Shown here: piece by piece, positions 44,419-55,332 of the stretch
Numbering within the stretch: position 1 is the stretch's first letter
How the letters are laid out: every line of letters starts with the position of its first letter
NCBI RefSeq assembly: GCF_025118155.1
Contig: NW_026251404.1
Span: 62,001 to 126,000, forward strand
DNA from: Cokeromyces recurvatus
Lineage: Eukaryota > Mucoromycota > Mucoromycetes > Mucorales > Mucoraceae
Direction of reading: 5' to 3'
Length of the DNA stretch: 64,000 nucleotides
Translations under genes and position numbers: made by a program
Notes under the pieces: generated by a model
Told to the model about the DNA's origin: nothing
The model's input: only the letters and a program-made list of their open reading frames with translations
Databases searched by the model: none

Positions 44419-46000
44419 ATGGATATAGTACCGTTTCCTTTGATTATTCCAGTTGACGATGAAAATAAAATATATCAAGGATATTTACCTATTCATGTAA
44501 ATAGAGGACGAAAATGTTTATTTTTTTTTCTCTCTGTTCATTGCATCTTATAATTCTTAATTTAGAACATTGAATATTACTTGGAACTTAAACTTGGGCC
44601 AAATGGATATATAAATGGTGAACAAAAATTACTTTATTTGATTAATGAGCAAAAAGATAGAATATATACCAAATTAAAAAGAGCAGATGAAATCATGTCC
44701 TACTTGACTGAATTAAAAGAATTACTTGTAAGATGAGCCTATTCCCTATTTCACCTCTCTCTCTTTTTCCTTTTTTTTTTTTCTTATTTAATTCCTTTTG
44801 ATATCAGGAAGAAAGAAATCCAGAATTAACAAAAAAGCCCTTTCGTTATGATCATGATCGATATACGTATATCTATAAGGAGCTTCGAGGGATTGGATTT
44901 GATAAAGTTTACCAAGTAGGCGATGCCATGAATCATATTATATTTCAAACAATGTAATTCTATATATATTCTTTATACATGTAACATATATTTACATTCT
45001 ATCTTTTTCTTTTTTTTTTTTGTTTATTTGTTTTAGAGATCAAGCCAATAGACAGCATTTATTAAAAGTAATATTGCCTATTCATTATCCATTTGCATTA
45101 CCTCAAGTTATATCCGAATTACCTAGTCCTATAGAAGCCACTTCTTCAGAGTTATCCATTTTAATCAAACAACATCAAATCCTTATTGAAAAATACCAGA
45201 CTTTATTCAACTGTCTCGATGAACTCGATACACACATGCGTATACTAGAACCAGAACAACCTAAACGAAATGATATTTGGAGAAGGATTGCCTTGGGACA
45301 TCATTGTTCTTTGGAGATTGAATTAAATCCAGAATCACCCATGGATTCAAAACCCAAAGTACGTTTCTTTGGTAGTTTAAATAGAGTCAATGATTTAAAG
45401 AATAAATGGAATGAATTCAAATGGTATCTATCCATTATATAAATGTAAAAAAGAAAAAGGAGCGAGAAGAGACATACTAAATATATTTATACATGTATAT
45501 ATCTATTTATACATATCTATCTTACATAGGGATAAAAATAGACCCATTTATCAAAATTTATTGAATAGTTTTCAACTTGTATCGAATAGTGAAAATAAGG
45601 ATTTACAAGAAGATTATACAATGACAGGAGATATTGAATGTGGTATTTGTTATTCTTATAAATTGAATGATAAGGATACACCTGATATTATTTGTGACAA
45701 TTTATTATGTAATCGTGGTTTTCATTATCCATGTTTATATGAGGTAAAATCATGTATTTTACCATCTTTTCCCGATTTAACCTAATTTTTTTTTTTTTGT
45801 TTATTATTATTCTACAGTGGCTACGTGGTAACCCAGCAACTGTACAAAGCTTTAACATTTTATTTGGAAAGTGTCCTTATTGTAATGAGGTAGTAAAGAA
45901 GTGCATGCTATATAAATAAACATGACTAACTAGCTAACTAACTAAAAAATGATTGTATTTATTTATATAGAAAATAACAATCAAGGCAAAGTTAGGATGA
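44419..46000 (+). CDS. FANCL: FANCL-like E3 ubiquitin ligase
   Basis: Seven exons (44419-44496, 44566-44727, 44808-44953, 45037-45423, 45530-45743, 45818-45889, 45971-46000) give 362 aa, close to human FANCL. FANCL is the catalytic E3 of the Fanconi anaemia core complex that monoubiquitinates FANCD2-FANCI at DNA crosslinks. The middle part is the RWD-like URD region (HLLKVILPIHYPFALPQVI). The C-terminus is the atypical FANCL RING/PHD-like domain: ECGICYSYKL, CDNLLCNRGFHYPCLYEWLR and KCPYCNEKITIKAKL. The spacing of zinc ligands and the WLR helix after them match FANCL rather than ordinary RINGs. The last 30-nt exon was chosen because reading through exon 6 replaces the conserved KIT tail. Confidence 0.9.
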
Positions 46001-46119
46001 CACACATACATGTATATATTTATATAAATAGTAGTAGTAGTAGTAATAGTAGTAGTATACGGGAATAAAATTATATACAAAAATAAATAAATAAATAAAT
46101 AAATATACATGATTTCTAT

Positions 46120-47321
46120 TTATAGTACAGTCAGGGATTCTTCATAAGATGGAGGGTTCTTCATACAAAGTCCATGTTGATAAAGAGTTTCAATTTCTTT
46201 TGTTGAAATAGGCGAATTATAAGAGGGTAATTTACTATATTCACGTTCATTCAATAAATGACTATCTAACAGATCAAAATTTGTTTGAAATGATATCGTT
46301 CTAGTGACATATCTACTGTTACTGCTACTACTATTTACTTCTGCTGCTGGAATAGAGACTAAGAGTGAAACAAGTAAGATATGTTGAACATGAAATTGAG
46401 AATAAGATTGAGTAGAATGGGACAAGAGACGTTCATCAGGAATTTGATATAAATAATTTCCTTCCCAATTCCTATTTAATGGACCCAAAGGTAAATGGAC
46501 AGCCGTATTTTTAACAGGGTATAAATAATGAACGGATTGAGACATCCTTTCTTCTTCTCCAACAAAGACAATACGTCTTTCAACAAGTTGTAAGAAGAGA
46601 TGTTTAATCCTTAGATCTTTGATAGTCGGAGCTATTTCTATCTTGATAGGTAATTTAGAGCCTAAAGGAGCTGACTTTTTATCGATTGTAATTCGATATT
46701 GGCAATAATTTGAAAAATGCTTATGAGAATCAATCGTTGCTGGATAATAATTCTCTCCGCCCAACATGCTCTCATTGTCTGGTAAACGGGCTAAGATAAC
46801 TTGTCTTTCAGCCCTTTCTTCCTCGCTTATCTTTGATGATATCATTTTATATTTTAAAGAGACAATTAGATGATAATCGACTTCAATTTGTGGACAATGA
46901 ATTGTTTCTGGTATTCCAGAAGGTAAAGGTAATTCAAAAGAAAATCGAGTAGAAGAACTAGGATTGATCAAAAGAGGTGGTAATGATGATGAAGGATAGA
47001 GTTGAAGATGATTGGAGGAAATAAGTTCCCTGTTCATTTTAGTTTTATTATCTAATTAAAAATAGTTATTTGTTAGTTAGTTAGTTAGGGGGAAATAACT
47101 GAGTAATAAAAGAAGAAGGACTTACTTGTTTCATTCCATTTAATCTTCATAGTCCCTTCAAAGGTAAGATCTAATTTCTGTATCATGCATGTCTTTTCAA
47201 ACTTGACATCCACTGCACCTCGTAAAACAGGTGATGTCTCAAGATTAGATCCAATAAATATAATTGGTTCTAATAATTGAATAGAAATCATCTGTGATAT
47301 TGAAGATCTACGTGGCCACAT
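46120..47321 (-). CDS. Alpha-arrestin (ART-like) with PPxY motif
   Basis: Two exons (47321-47126 and 47051-46120) give 375 aa. The N-domain opens ISIQLLEPIIFIGSN and contains VLRGAVDVKFEKTCMIQKL, LDLTFEGTMKIKW and LPSGIPETIHCPQIEVDYH. The arrestin C-domain follows with YCQYRITIDKKSAPLGSKLP and LPLGPLNRNWEGNYLYQIPD. At the C-terminus PPSY (about 365-368) is a perfect PPxY motif for WW domains of Rsp5/NEDD4 ligases. The inferred role is an adaptor that selects plasma membrane transporters for ubiquitination and endocytosis. The upstream in-frame methionines were not used because the segment before MWPRRSS is hydrophobic 5' flank. The gene converges on FANCL with 119 nt between stops. Confidence 0.85.
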
Positions 47322-47528
47322 TATTATTTTAACAAGTAAAAAAAAATAACTGTATTTAAAAAGTATGGAAAAACAAAAGTAGCAAACAAAACAAAACAAA
47401 AAAAAAAAAAAGAGGGAGAGTTCGTATTTATAAATGATGGAATAATAGACCTACTATTTAGCATAAATCTTATTTTATTATTATTATTCTGAGTTTAAAT
47501 AATTAAAAAAAAGGGGTTCACAAGACTA

Positions 47529-48373
47529 TTAATAATCATTCAAGTTTGATAGTAATTGGTTCTTATCTAACAATTCTTTAAGTTGCCCACTTTCATGCAA
47601 TATTTCAAGGTCGTCAGAGCCACCTAAACTATCTCCATTCAAGAAGATATTAGGAAATGTATCTATACCCGATATCTCTTTTAATACCATTTTTACTTGG
47701 AAATCATCATCTATTAAAATGATGACGTTAATACATAGTGCAAAACTCTAAAGGGAAAAAATATTCCTTTTATTTTAATTGGTATTTTACCTCTTAAATT
47801 AACTTCAACTATATCTAAAGCTTGTTTTTTTAAGTTATATTCATTTAAAATTCTCTTGGCTTTTTTAGAGTATCTAAATGAAGTCATAAAGCACAAATCA
47901 AATGTAAGTATTTAAGTCATAAAACTTTTTATTTTGCACCCTTTTGAACCCTACCCACTTTATATATTTATACACACCCACACACCCACACACACGTATA
48001 CATATTTGGTAATTTTTTTTATAATACTTTACGGGCAATAAGTTTTAGAAAACATAACTATAGGATTAGTATGAATTCGCTTTAATATTTCTTCCTTTAA
48101 AGTTAATTCTTTATTCTTCTCCTCTGGCATAATCATGTTTTCTTCTATTATTAAATCATTTTCATCAAAAAAACGATAATAAAGAGTATCACCGTATTTG
48201 TTGACTATGAATAATGTTATAAGAAAAGCAGTAATCATCAATGTCCAGATGCGAACACGTCGTGAATTGCATTGTCTACATTTTTTATTTCTTTTTTGTT
48301 GTTGTATCGCATCTTTTTTTTCTTTTGCTTCAAGATCATCTTGAACTGTGAAAGGTAAAGTTAAATGACTCAT
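47529..48373 (-). CDS. Membrane-anchored dithiol glutaredoxin (Grx6/7-like)
   Basis: Three exons (48373-48033, 47873-47791, 47710-47529) give 201 aa. A basic N-terminal region (about 1-42, with KRNKKCRQCNSRRVR) precedes one transmembrane segment (about 43-62, WTLMITAFLITLFIV), giving a type II topology. The thioredoxin-fold domain starts near residue 95 and has the active site C113-P114-Y115-S116 within FSKTYCPYSKKAK. The glutathione-binding region is TFPNIFLNGDSLGGSDDL. Yeast Grx6 and Grx7 have the same plan and act in the early secretory pathway. CPYS is one residue different from CPYC, so a monothiol mechanism with C113 is expected. A role in redox control of the ER and Golgi is inferred. 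Confidence 0.88.
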
Positions 48374-48507
48374 AGAATTCGATAGTTTAAAATAATAATA
48401 ATAATAAAATGAAAAAAAAAAATAACTCTTTTAACAATAAAATTATTAATTTATGGGTAAATAGTTTTATTGCCATTTTTAGTAATGGATAGAATTTTTT
48501 TTTTTAT

Positions 48508-49109
48508 TTAAATTTGAATAAACTTAATTGTATCTTTTGTAATATAGTCTTCTGGACTTTCAATTTCTTTTTTACCTTGAATTAAACGTAATTCACAACT
48601 ATGAACTAGTTTAGAAGCATTTGGCTTTGTCTCAATTAAATCTGCTTCACCTCGACTTTCAATTTGAATCGTCTTTCGTTGATATAACCACGTCTTTTTC
48701 GCAATAGCATTGACACTACATACAACTCGATAAATTGCATCAATAAGTGGCTTATTTTGATTCATAGACTCCTGTAAGCGAGCTACGACCAATGCAGAGA
48801 ATAGATCTCCAGTACCTGTGAAATAACCTGGATAAGTAGGGAAAGCAATTAAATGTTGATCTATCTGTCCATCTTCTTCTTCTGCTGAATACAGTTGTTG
48901 ACTTGTGAAGCAATAAAGTGAATCATCAGAGCTTGTCTCAAGATGTACCTCTGAAGGCACTTCGTGTAATGGTAAGGATAAAGTTGTAATAACTACGTTA
49001 CGTGCTCCCATTTGATGAAGTTTTTTAGCTACTTGACGTGCATCCTCTAATGTTTTAATTTTCATTTCTGATAAAATCCTGTTTTATATGTATATATATG
49101 ATATATGTG

Positions 49110-49150
<41 letters not shown>

Positions 49151-50041
49151 GGTTAATTTGAGTATTATGTAATGCTATCCCTTATTTAACTCTGCTTCAA
49201 ATTGATTGGGTGTAATCACGTCTACTACAGATTTCATAATATTTCTATATAACGGAACTATTTCTGGCGCAACATACAATGATCCACCATCTCCCATAAC
49301 TGTGTCGCAAACTAGAATACAATATTGATCTTTCTTTAGAATAAAACTACTTTTATATATGTATATGTATATCTTTTTATATTTATTACCGTAAATTAGA
49401 TTTGGATTCTGTTCTTTTAACTTTTTCACCATTTTCTCTATCTTTTCCAAAATGGCATAATTCCCAATATATCCTTAAAATAAAAAAAAAGAAAAGAAAA
49501 CAATTTAAAAAAAAAGCCGACAATAGAATTCATTAAATAAAGACCTTACCAGTTAAAACATGTGTATATTCATTTGTCAATTTATTTTTTTCTAATCCAT
49601 CGAATAATTCTTGGACATCATCTGCTGTCAAACGACCTCCAGTCCAAGAAGGATACCCTATATACATATATGATGGGTAATACAGAAATTATTTATTTAT
49701 TTCTCTAGATAAAATGGAATACATATGACCCAACTTATTACCTGTATGGTTCGAGAATTGAACGGTATTTAATATATCAACATCAAACCCTAATGTTTGA
49801 AGTGGGAATACGGCTGCCTTATTGCCTTTATTAAATAAAGTTTAGAAACCCCTATTTTTGGAAATAATAATAAACATACCACAGTAGCCGGAAACCTAAA
49901 GGCAAAAGTATTCAATCAATATATTTTTTGACATTTTGAATCAATTCTGTATAGTTAATTCTGTAAATGTACCATGTGTGACTGAATACTTAAAACTCTA
50001 TAGTTAACATCTTCTTGTGTACTATCCATATCGGATGTCAT
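48508..50041 (-). CDS. Pyridoxal kinase
   Basis: Seven exons on the minus strand (50041-49973, 49895-49880, 49825-49742, 49657-49550, 49473-49390, 49311-49191, 49078-48508) give 350 aa. The enzyme phosphorylates pyridoxal, pyridoxine and pyridoxamine to the B6 cofactor forms. Family motifs are [57 protein letters not shown] and the catalytic [15 protein letters not shown] stretch of about 60 extra residues sits between the PNQFEAE and GTGD segments. Exon 2 is only 16 nt, encoding VSGYC, and lies between normal GT-AG signals. The donor after exon 6 (GTTAAA) is weak but required by phase. It is comparable with yeast BUD16. Confidence 0.92.
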
Positions 50042-50085
50042 GGAAACAATCTACTTTGGATGAATTGAAAGCAATTTAATAAATG

Positions 50086-50142
<57 letters not shown>

Positions 50143-50472
50143 TTTTTGTTTCTTTTGAATATATTGATTTTTTTTTTATTTTTTTATTTATTTATTTTTT
50201 TTTTTTTTTTATATAGCTGAAGCTTAAAATTATTGTTATTTTAAATAAACATAGCATAATAAAGAAAGAAAATCACGATGAGTTTCCATTTATTATTAAA
50301 ATGTAGATCTTTTTGATAAGCTTTGTTTATTAAATGAATGTATTCAAATGATTATTTTTTTTTTTTAAACAATAGAAAAAATGATTTTGAGAAACCGCAT
50401 ATGCTAGATAAAATTGTTGGTTTTTTGTTTTTTCTATTTATTTTTACTTCTTAAATACATACATATAACACG
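50042..50472. repeat. Divergent spacer with A55 run
   Basis: This region lies between the divergent pyridoxal kinase and POLR2M-like genes. It contains A at 50086-50140 followed closely by T-rich runs (about 50168-50211), so a fold-back is possible. No gene is seen. Confidence 0.65.
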
Positions 50473-51362
50473 ATGAGCATACAATTTAAAAGCAATAAAA
50501 AGAATAGATTAGGGTCAAATGGTATAAGACAAGCTGATGATCGTCGACCATCGTCATTATTAGATTCAATGGACCAAAAAGAACTTGAAGCTCAATATGA
50601 AAAAATAAAAAACATGTTGAATAACAAGTAATTAAAAATTCATTTTCTCATTACTTTTCTTTTTTTTTTGGCTTAATAAAATACCCCTTCCTTCATTTAT
50701 AATAGCTCTCTTAAATTACCAGATGGAGGTGCTAAATTAAAAGCAAAACTTGAACAGATTAAATGTCTATTGGATGACCAAAACGCTATTGCCAATAAAG
50801 TGTCAGAATTATCACTTGATGATAAAATTAACGTGCGCCAAGAGACAATTGACCGTTCCAATAACATTTCACCTCAAGTACATTCTACTAAACTTTTAAA
50901 AGCCCATTCATTGGATTCAAAAACGGAGCAAAATACAGTAAGTTTTTATTTGTGTTTGAAAAAATAATAATAATACATGTTGTATTAATAAACAAATAGT
51001 CAAGATCTGCCCGCATGATGAGTTTAGATGAATCTATGCATCTACAAGAAGCACAACAAAAGGATATTAAATTGGCTAATATGAAAAAGAGAATGGAATC
51101 AGTAAGAAATGCTACAGTAGATAACTTGGCAGATGATTTAGCAATGACGATGAATAGTTTACAATTAGATCCTGAGACACGTCAACCACGTCCAGATGAT
51201 GATGGACTTAGTGATGAAGAAGGAGAGGATGCTGATTCTGATGACCTTTCAGATTCAGAAAATGAAGAACTCTATGAAAGATATGACGATGAAGGTTTCG
51301 AAGAGGATGAACAACACATATTTGATGATGGACGACAACAAGACGATAATACAAGGATTTGA
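50473..51362 (+). CDS. POLR2M/Gdown1 (GRINL1A)-like protein
   Basis: Three exons (50473-50627, 50706-50937, 51000-51362) give 249 aa. Two blocks resemble human GRINL1A/Gdown1. The first is KLPDGGAKLKAKLEQIK, corresponding to LPDKGKKI in that family, just after an acidic coiled helix. The second is MSLDESMHLQEAQQKDIKLA, corresponding to SIEESLALQKQQ. The C-terminus is highly acidic (SDEEGEDADSDDLSDSENEE and onward), as in Gdown1. Gdown1 binds RNA polymerase II and competes with TFIIF, stabilising paused polymerase. No transmembrane or catalytic motif is seen. The remote similarity means this could be a related coiled-coil protein instead. Confidence 0.6.
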
Positions 51363-51740
51363 AGACATTGTTTAATAATAATAATAAAGCACAAGCATGG
51401 TCATTTATCACTTCTAGTTCTTATAAATGCAGGCATGGTCATTTATTCCTTCTAGTTCTTATAAATGCAGGCATGGTCATATTATCCCTTCTAGTTCTTA
51501 TAAATACAGAGTAGCTATATATGAACTCTATTTTGTATAAGACTAATAATAGTCGTCCTATGACTACTAATTATAATACAATAGTCTAATTTCATTCTAC
51601 ATGTGTACTAGCCATGCTACATCTTTAAATTTAACTCAACATAAACTCGTTGACAAAATGCATTTAAGGAGTCATTTTTAACACTTGTTATTATTAATTG
51701 CTTTAATATATATAGAGAATGTATATGTATATACAATGAG
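51363..51740. repeat. Convergent 3' gap containing 38-bp tandem repeat
   Basis: This gap lies between the POLR2M-like gene and THOC7, which converge. Three tandem copies of a 38-39-nt unit beginning GCATGGTCAT run from 51395 to 51509. No gene is seen in the rest. Confidence 0.75.
51395..51509 (+). repeat. Three-copy 38-bp minisatellite
   Basis: The units start at about 51395, 51433 and 51471. Copies 1 and 2 differ at two positions and copy 3 has an extra base and further changes. Each contains the segment CTTCTAGTTCTTATAAAT, which has a TATAAA-like core. Confidence 0.85.
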
Positions 51741-52842
51741 CTATTCAGTAACTTGTTCATTTACAGTTGTAGGCATTTCAACTACAATTCCTTCTTCCTC
51801 ATCATCATCATCGTCCTCATCATCATCACCGCGTTCTTGGAATCTATTGTATGTAGAATGAGTAGGTTGGTTCTCACTTTCATTTTCTGATTCATTATCT
51901 GATAATCCAATATCATCGTCGTTATCTGAGGAAACATATCCTCTTTCCATATCCACAAATCTTTGCTGATCTTCTGTCTATATATGGATATATATTAGTT
52001 ACTAAAAAAAAAAAGCCAGGAGAAAAAAAAGGCTCTATTTACTATTATACTACGCTCATCATCCACTGATTTTTGTAATTCCTTAAGATTAGTAACAAGT
52101 GTGGTTAAATTCCTTTTACGGCGTTCAAAAGCTTCCAATTTTCGTTTTTTTTCTCTCTCTAATAAATCAATATCTCTTTGAAGCTTATCAATAGATCTGA
52201 ATTTATAAAAAATGTAAGATACGGTTTTGTTTTTCTTCAAAATAGTTTATAAAGCTTTGCTTTACTTACGCTATATATGCATCTCTTGTGTCATATTTGA
52301 GAATCTCTCTTGCAACACGATCATATTCTAATTTCTGATTTCGCTTTTTCTGTTCTTTAATTAATTGTTCTCTTAAAGATTCTATATCGCCTCCTGCTTG
52401 TTCTTTAATCACGTCTAATGTCGAATATATAGTGAGTATATACATATATGTTCATATATAAATGCATTACCTGTTTGTTCGCCTAGGCTTTTATATTGTT
52501 CAATTTCTTTATTATTTGCATTGATTGTAAGAGGATGACGTTCAAGACTTGTTTGGTAATTTAATAATAGAATCAACAGATTTTCTAATTGAAGTTGTCT
52601 ATAATTGATAGTTAAAATACATGAGTTTTGTATGATTCAAGATGGAATATACTAACGCTGATTCTACTGGTTCATTATACAGATTTTGTAAAAATATTAT
52701 AAACTTTTTTTCTAGTAATTTAACGTGTCTTTCATCCAAAGATAAACGTTGTTTTAAAGAAGCCTCTATTTTTTTTTAAAAAAAAAATATGGTTATTTTA
52801 TTCAAGTTAGTAACTTCAACAATAGTTTTTACCTTCGTCCAT
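51741..52842 (-). CDS. THO complex subunit 7 (THOC7/Mft1 family)
   Basis: Six exons on the minus strand (52842-52833, 52765-52657, 52598-52471, 52414-52270, 52196-52043, 51977-51741) give 260 aa. The THO complex couples Pol II transcription with mRNA packaging and export and prevents R-loops. Characteristic segments are RVAREILKYDTRDAYIA and a long coiled coil (SIDKLQRDIDLLEREKKRK, RRKRNLTTLVTNLKELQKS), as in animal THOC7. The tail is strongly acidic (SDNDDDIGLSDNESENES, then a Asp/Glu run) and low-complexity. The first coding exon carries only ten bases (MDE plus one base). The gene is oriented toward the POLR2M-like gene. Confidence 0.82.
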
Positions 52843-52858
52843 TTTTGTTTACAAGAAA

Positions 52859-52896
<38 letters not shown>

Positions 52897-53593
52897 TTAT
52901 ATTATGATTTGCACTAAAAAGTAGAAAAAAAACATATACACACACACCACCAGTATTTTAGAAGAAAAAAAAAACGCAACCGACAACCTATTTCAATTTC
53001 CGACTTTGACCGTTATTAGTGTACAACAATGAATAGGTAGCAACCCCACAACAACAAACTGACATCTCTTCTATTGTCATTCATTTATTTTAATTTTTTT
53101 AATGAAACAGATTTTTTCCTTTTTTCGATACAGAATTAATTAAACATGGATATGTCATCTTTAAATTATTTAAAAAACAGTTATTTTATAGCTATTTGAA
53201 AAAAAAAAAAAAAATATTAATTTTATCCTTTTATGGCTATTAAATCATTAAGAGTCTTCGGAAAACAACAACAACCTTGAATGTGGGTTAAAAGAAAGGA
53301 GACAAATTCACATTCTCTTTTCTTTTTTTCATTGACTTGTTTTCCACAAAGTGTTCAAAATCTAGCAAAAACTGTTTTTTTTTCAGGGGGATATTTTTTT
53401 TTCTTTTTTTTTTTATAAAAAAAATACACGAAATTCTTTAATTTATTTTTTTACAAATATAACAAGAACCCGCTCATTTATGCTGAAAACAAAACAAATT
53501 AAAGTAACTATAGCAACTAATTAGTTAAGATTGTGCAACTATTTTTGTCACGCGATCATCTCTGTGTTTAGAATACACAACATTTAATTGATT

Positions 53594-53635
<42 letters not shown>

Positions 53636-53777
53636 AGGGGTGAGGGAAAGAAAGGAATTTTATATAAAAAGGAATCTAATTTTCTTTTTTTTCTTTTATT
53701 TTTTTATTTTTTTTTTTTTCCTTTGTATTATTTATTTACACAATTGCTGGTCAATTGATTTTTTTTCTCCTTTTAAA
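52843..53777. repeat. Gap with A34 and A39 runs, divergent from THOC7
   Basis: Poly-A at 52861-52894 lies immediately upstream of THOC7, and another at 53595-53633 lies upstream of the secreted-protein gene. The sequence between is A/T-rich with no supported gene. Confidence 0.6.
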
Positions 53778-54695
53778 ATGATGATAACTACTTGTATTTA
53801 TTTTATTATCTATTTTGTCTGTTCTTTTGCAGTACAAGGATTACCAATTCATTTTAGACCTATTTTATCAAGTTCAAAAGTCGTGATTACTAGAGACACT
53901 GCACAAGCACACTATGAATCTATTATTGATAACGTCCTTAGTCAACACAATGAAGGCCTACTTACCGAATTATCAATTGTGATTAAAGATCCTTTTGATA
54001 CTATTCATGCTCTAAGACCTCAAGCCGAGCACCTAATTAGATCACCAATTGAAGGTAAATTACAATGTTGTATTTTTTTGTGTATGTGTAACCACTCATT
54101 CTTTTTTTTTTTCTTTTTCTTTGTGTGTGCGTACGTGACTCTATTAGATACTTGTGTTGCACAAATGCCAGGCATGATTGCTAATCAAATTCATGAACTA
54201 AATAATGTATTATATTCAAGTATTGATCAAATTACTAATAAGTTCTGGACAAAGACTGATTTGGAATATCGACAATTTATTATTAATTCAATCCACAAGA
54301 GTAATGGAGAAGAAACTCAAGTCATTGATGAACTTATTGATTCTTTAGAAATGGCCAATACGGATATTGCTGATGGTTTAATAGCCATTGTAGATAGGTT
54401 TGATCTACTCTCTAGAATCAAGAAGTCACTTCAACAATGTCAATCTGTATTCAATTTAGAACAAGATGGTCAACAAATCAAGTCTTCTTTCACAGATAAA
54501 GTCTTATTGGTTCTTCTTGAAGCTTATAAACAAACCCTGACTGATGATATGAATTCAAATAGTGAAGAGGTTCAAGAAGAAGGATTTTTAAACATATACC
54601 TCGATGAATTAATCTCAAGTCTTCAATCAGAATTATACAATCGTGTATATGAATTGGCAAGAGGAATTTATGAAGATCTTGCTTTTAATAATTGA
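53778..54695 (+). CDS. Secreted helical protein of unknown function
   Basis: Two exons (53778-54054 and 54148-54695) give 274 aa. The N-terminus MMITTCIYFIIYFVCSFAVQG is a clear hydrophobic signal peptide with likely cleavage near residue 21. The mature protein is charged, mostly predicted helical, with few cysteines and no catalytic motif that I recognise. The first methionine (53778) was chosen over an upstream in-frame ATG because the latter adds a Phe-rich tract from the T-rich leader. The intron at 54055-54147 is 93 nt, a multiple of three and free of stops. Retaining it would insert a Cys/Phe-rich 31-residue segment. A secreted or wall-associated effector-like protein is one possibility, not established. 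Confidence 0.65.
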   Translation: MMITTCIYFIIYFVCSFAVQGLPIHFRPILSSSKVVITRDTAQAHYESIIDNVLSQHNEGLLTELSIVIKDPFDTIHALRPQAEHLIRSPIEGKLQCCIFLCMCNHSFFFFFFFFVCAYVTLLDTCVAQMPGMIANQIHELNNVLYSSIDQITNKFWTKTDLEYRQFIINSIHKSNGEETQVIDELIDSLEMANTDIADGLIAIVDRFDLLSRIKKSLQQCQSVFNLEQDGQQIKSSFTDKVLLVLLEAYKQTLTDDMNSNSEEVQEEGFLNIYLDELISSLQSELYNRVYELARGIYEDLAFNN

Positions 54696-55332
54696 GCCCA
54701 TATACATACGTACATACATACATACATACACACCACCTCTATCTTAAACATGATCTCTGTACATAGTATTTATATTCATTCCTTTTTTTTGTAAATTATA
54801 TCTCTCCATTCCTTTTATACATAATTCGTATCTCTTAAAAAATAAATCATTTGTTACTTTTCTACTATATTTAAAATTAAATAGAGTTATTTAAAGTACA
54901 TTGCCGTATATTAATTTATGTATTAAAATAGAATATGTATCTTTATCGTTAAAAAAAAAAAATGCAGAGATTTATACATAATACTTATCAGTAGAAGTGG
55001 TATAAACTTCTGCATATTATTGTTATTATTATTATTATTATCATTGTTGTCTTATTATATGTAATAAATATTTACTATTGCTGCATGCTTATAATAATAA
55101 TAATAATATTTAAATTTATATCGTACTCTTTTTTTTTTTCTTTTTTTTTTTTTAGTTCAAGTCGTAATAATCTCTATCTCTCACTATATATATTTCTATT
55201 TCTACTTTTCTTTCTTGTTTTTATTTCATTTCTTTTCTATATACATATAATTTTTAGTTTTATTTTTTTTTCTATTCTATTCTATTCTCTTCCATTCCAT
55301 TCCATTCCTTTCCTTTCCTTTAAGTTACGTCT
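54696..55332. other. Intergenic gap, A/T-rich
   Basis: A CATA tetranucleotide repeat (about 54704-54733) follows the stop codon of the secreted protein. Later parts hold ATT repeats, T runs and a TTCCATTCC-like pyrimidine-rich stretch (about 55280-55320) before the next gene. No gene is seen. Confidence 0.55.

Noticed and set aside
45890..45919. Read-through end for FANCL exon 6
   Set aside because: A short in-frame extension to a stop exists, but splicing to 45971 gives the conserved KIT tail after CPYC, so the spliced form is preferred.
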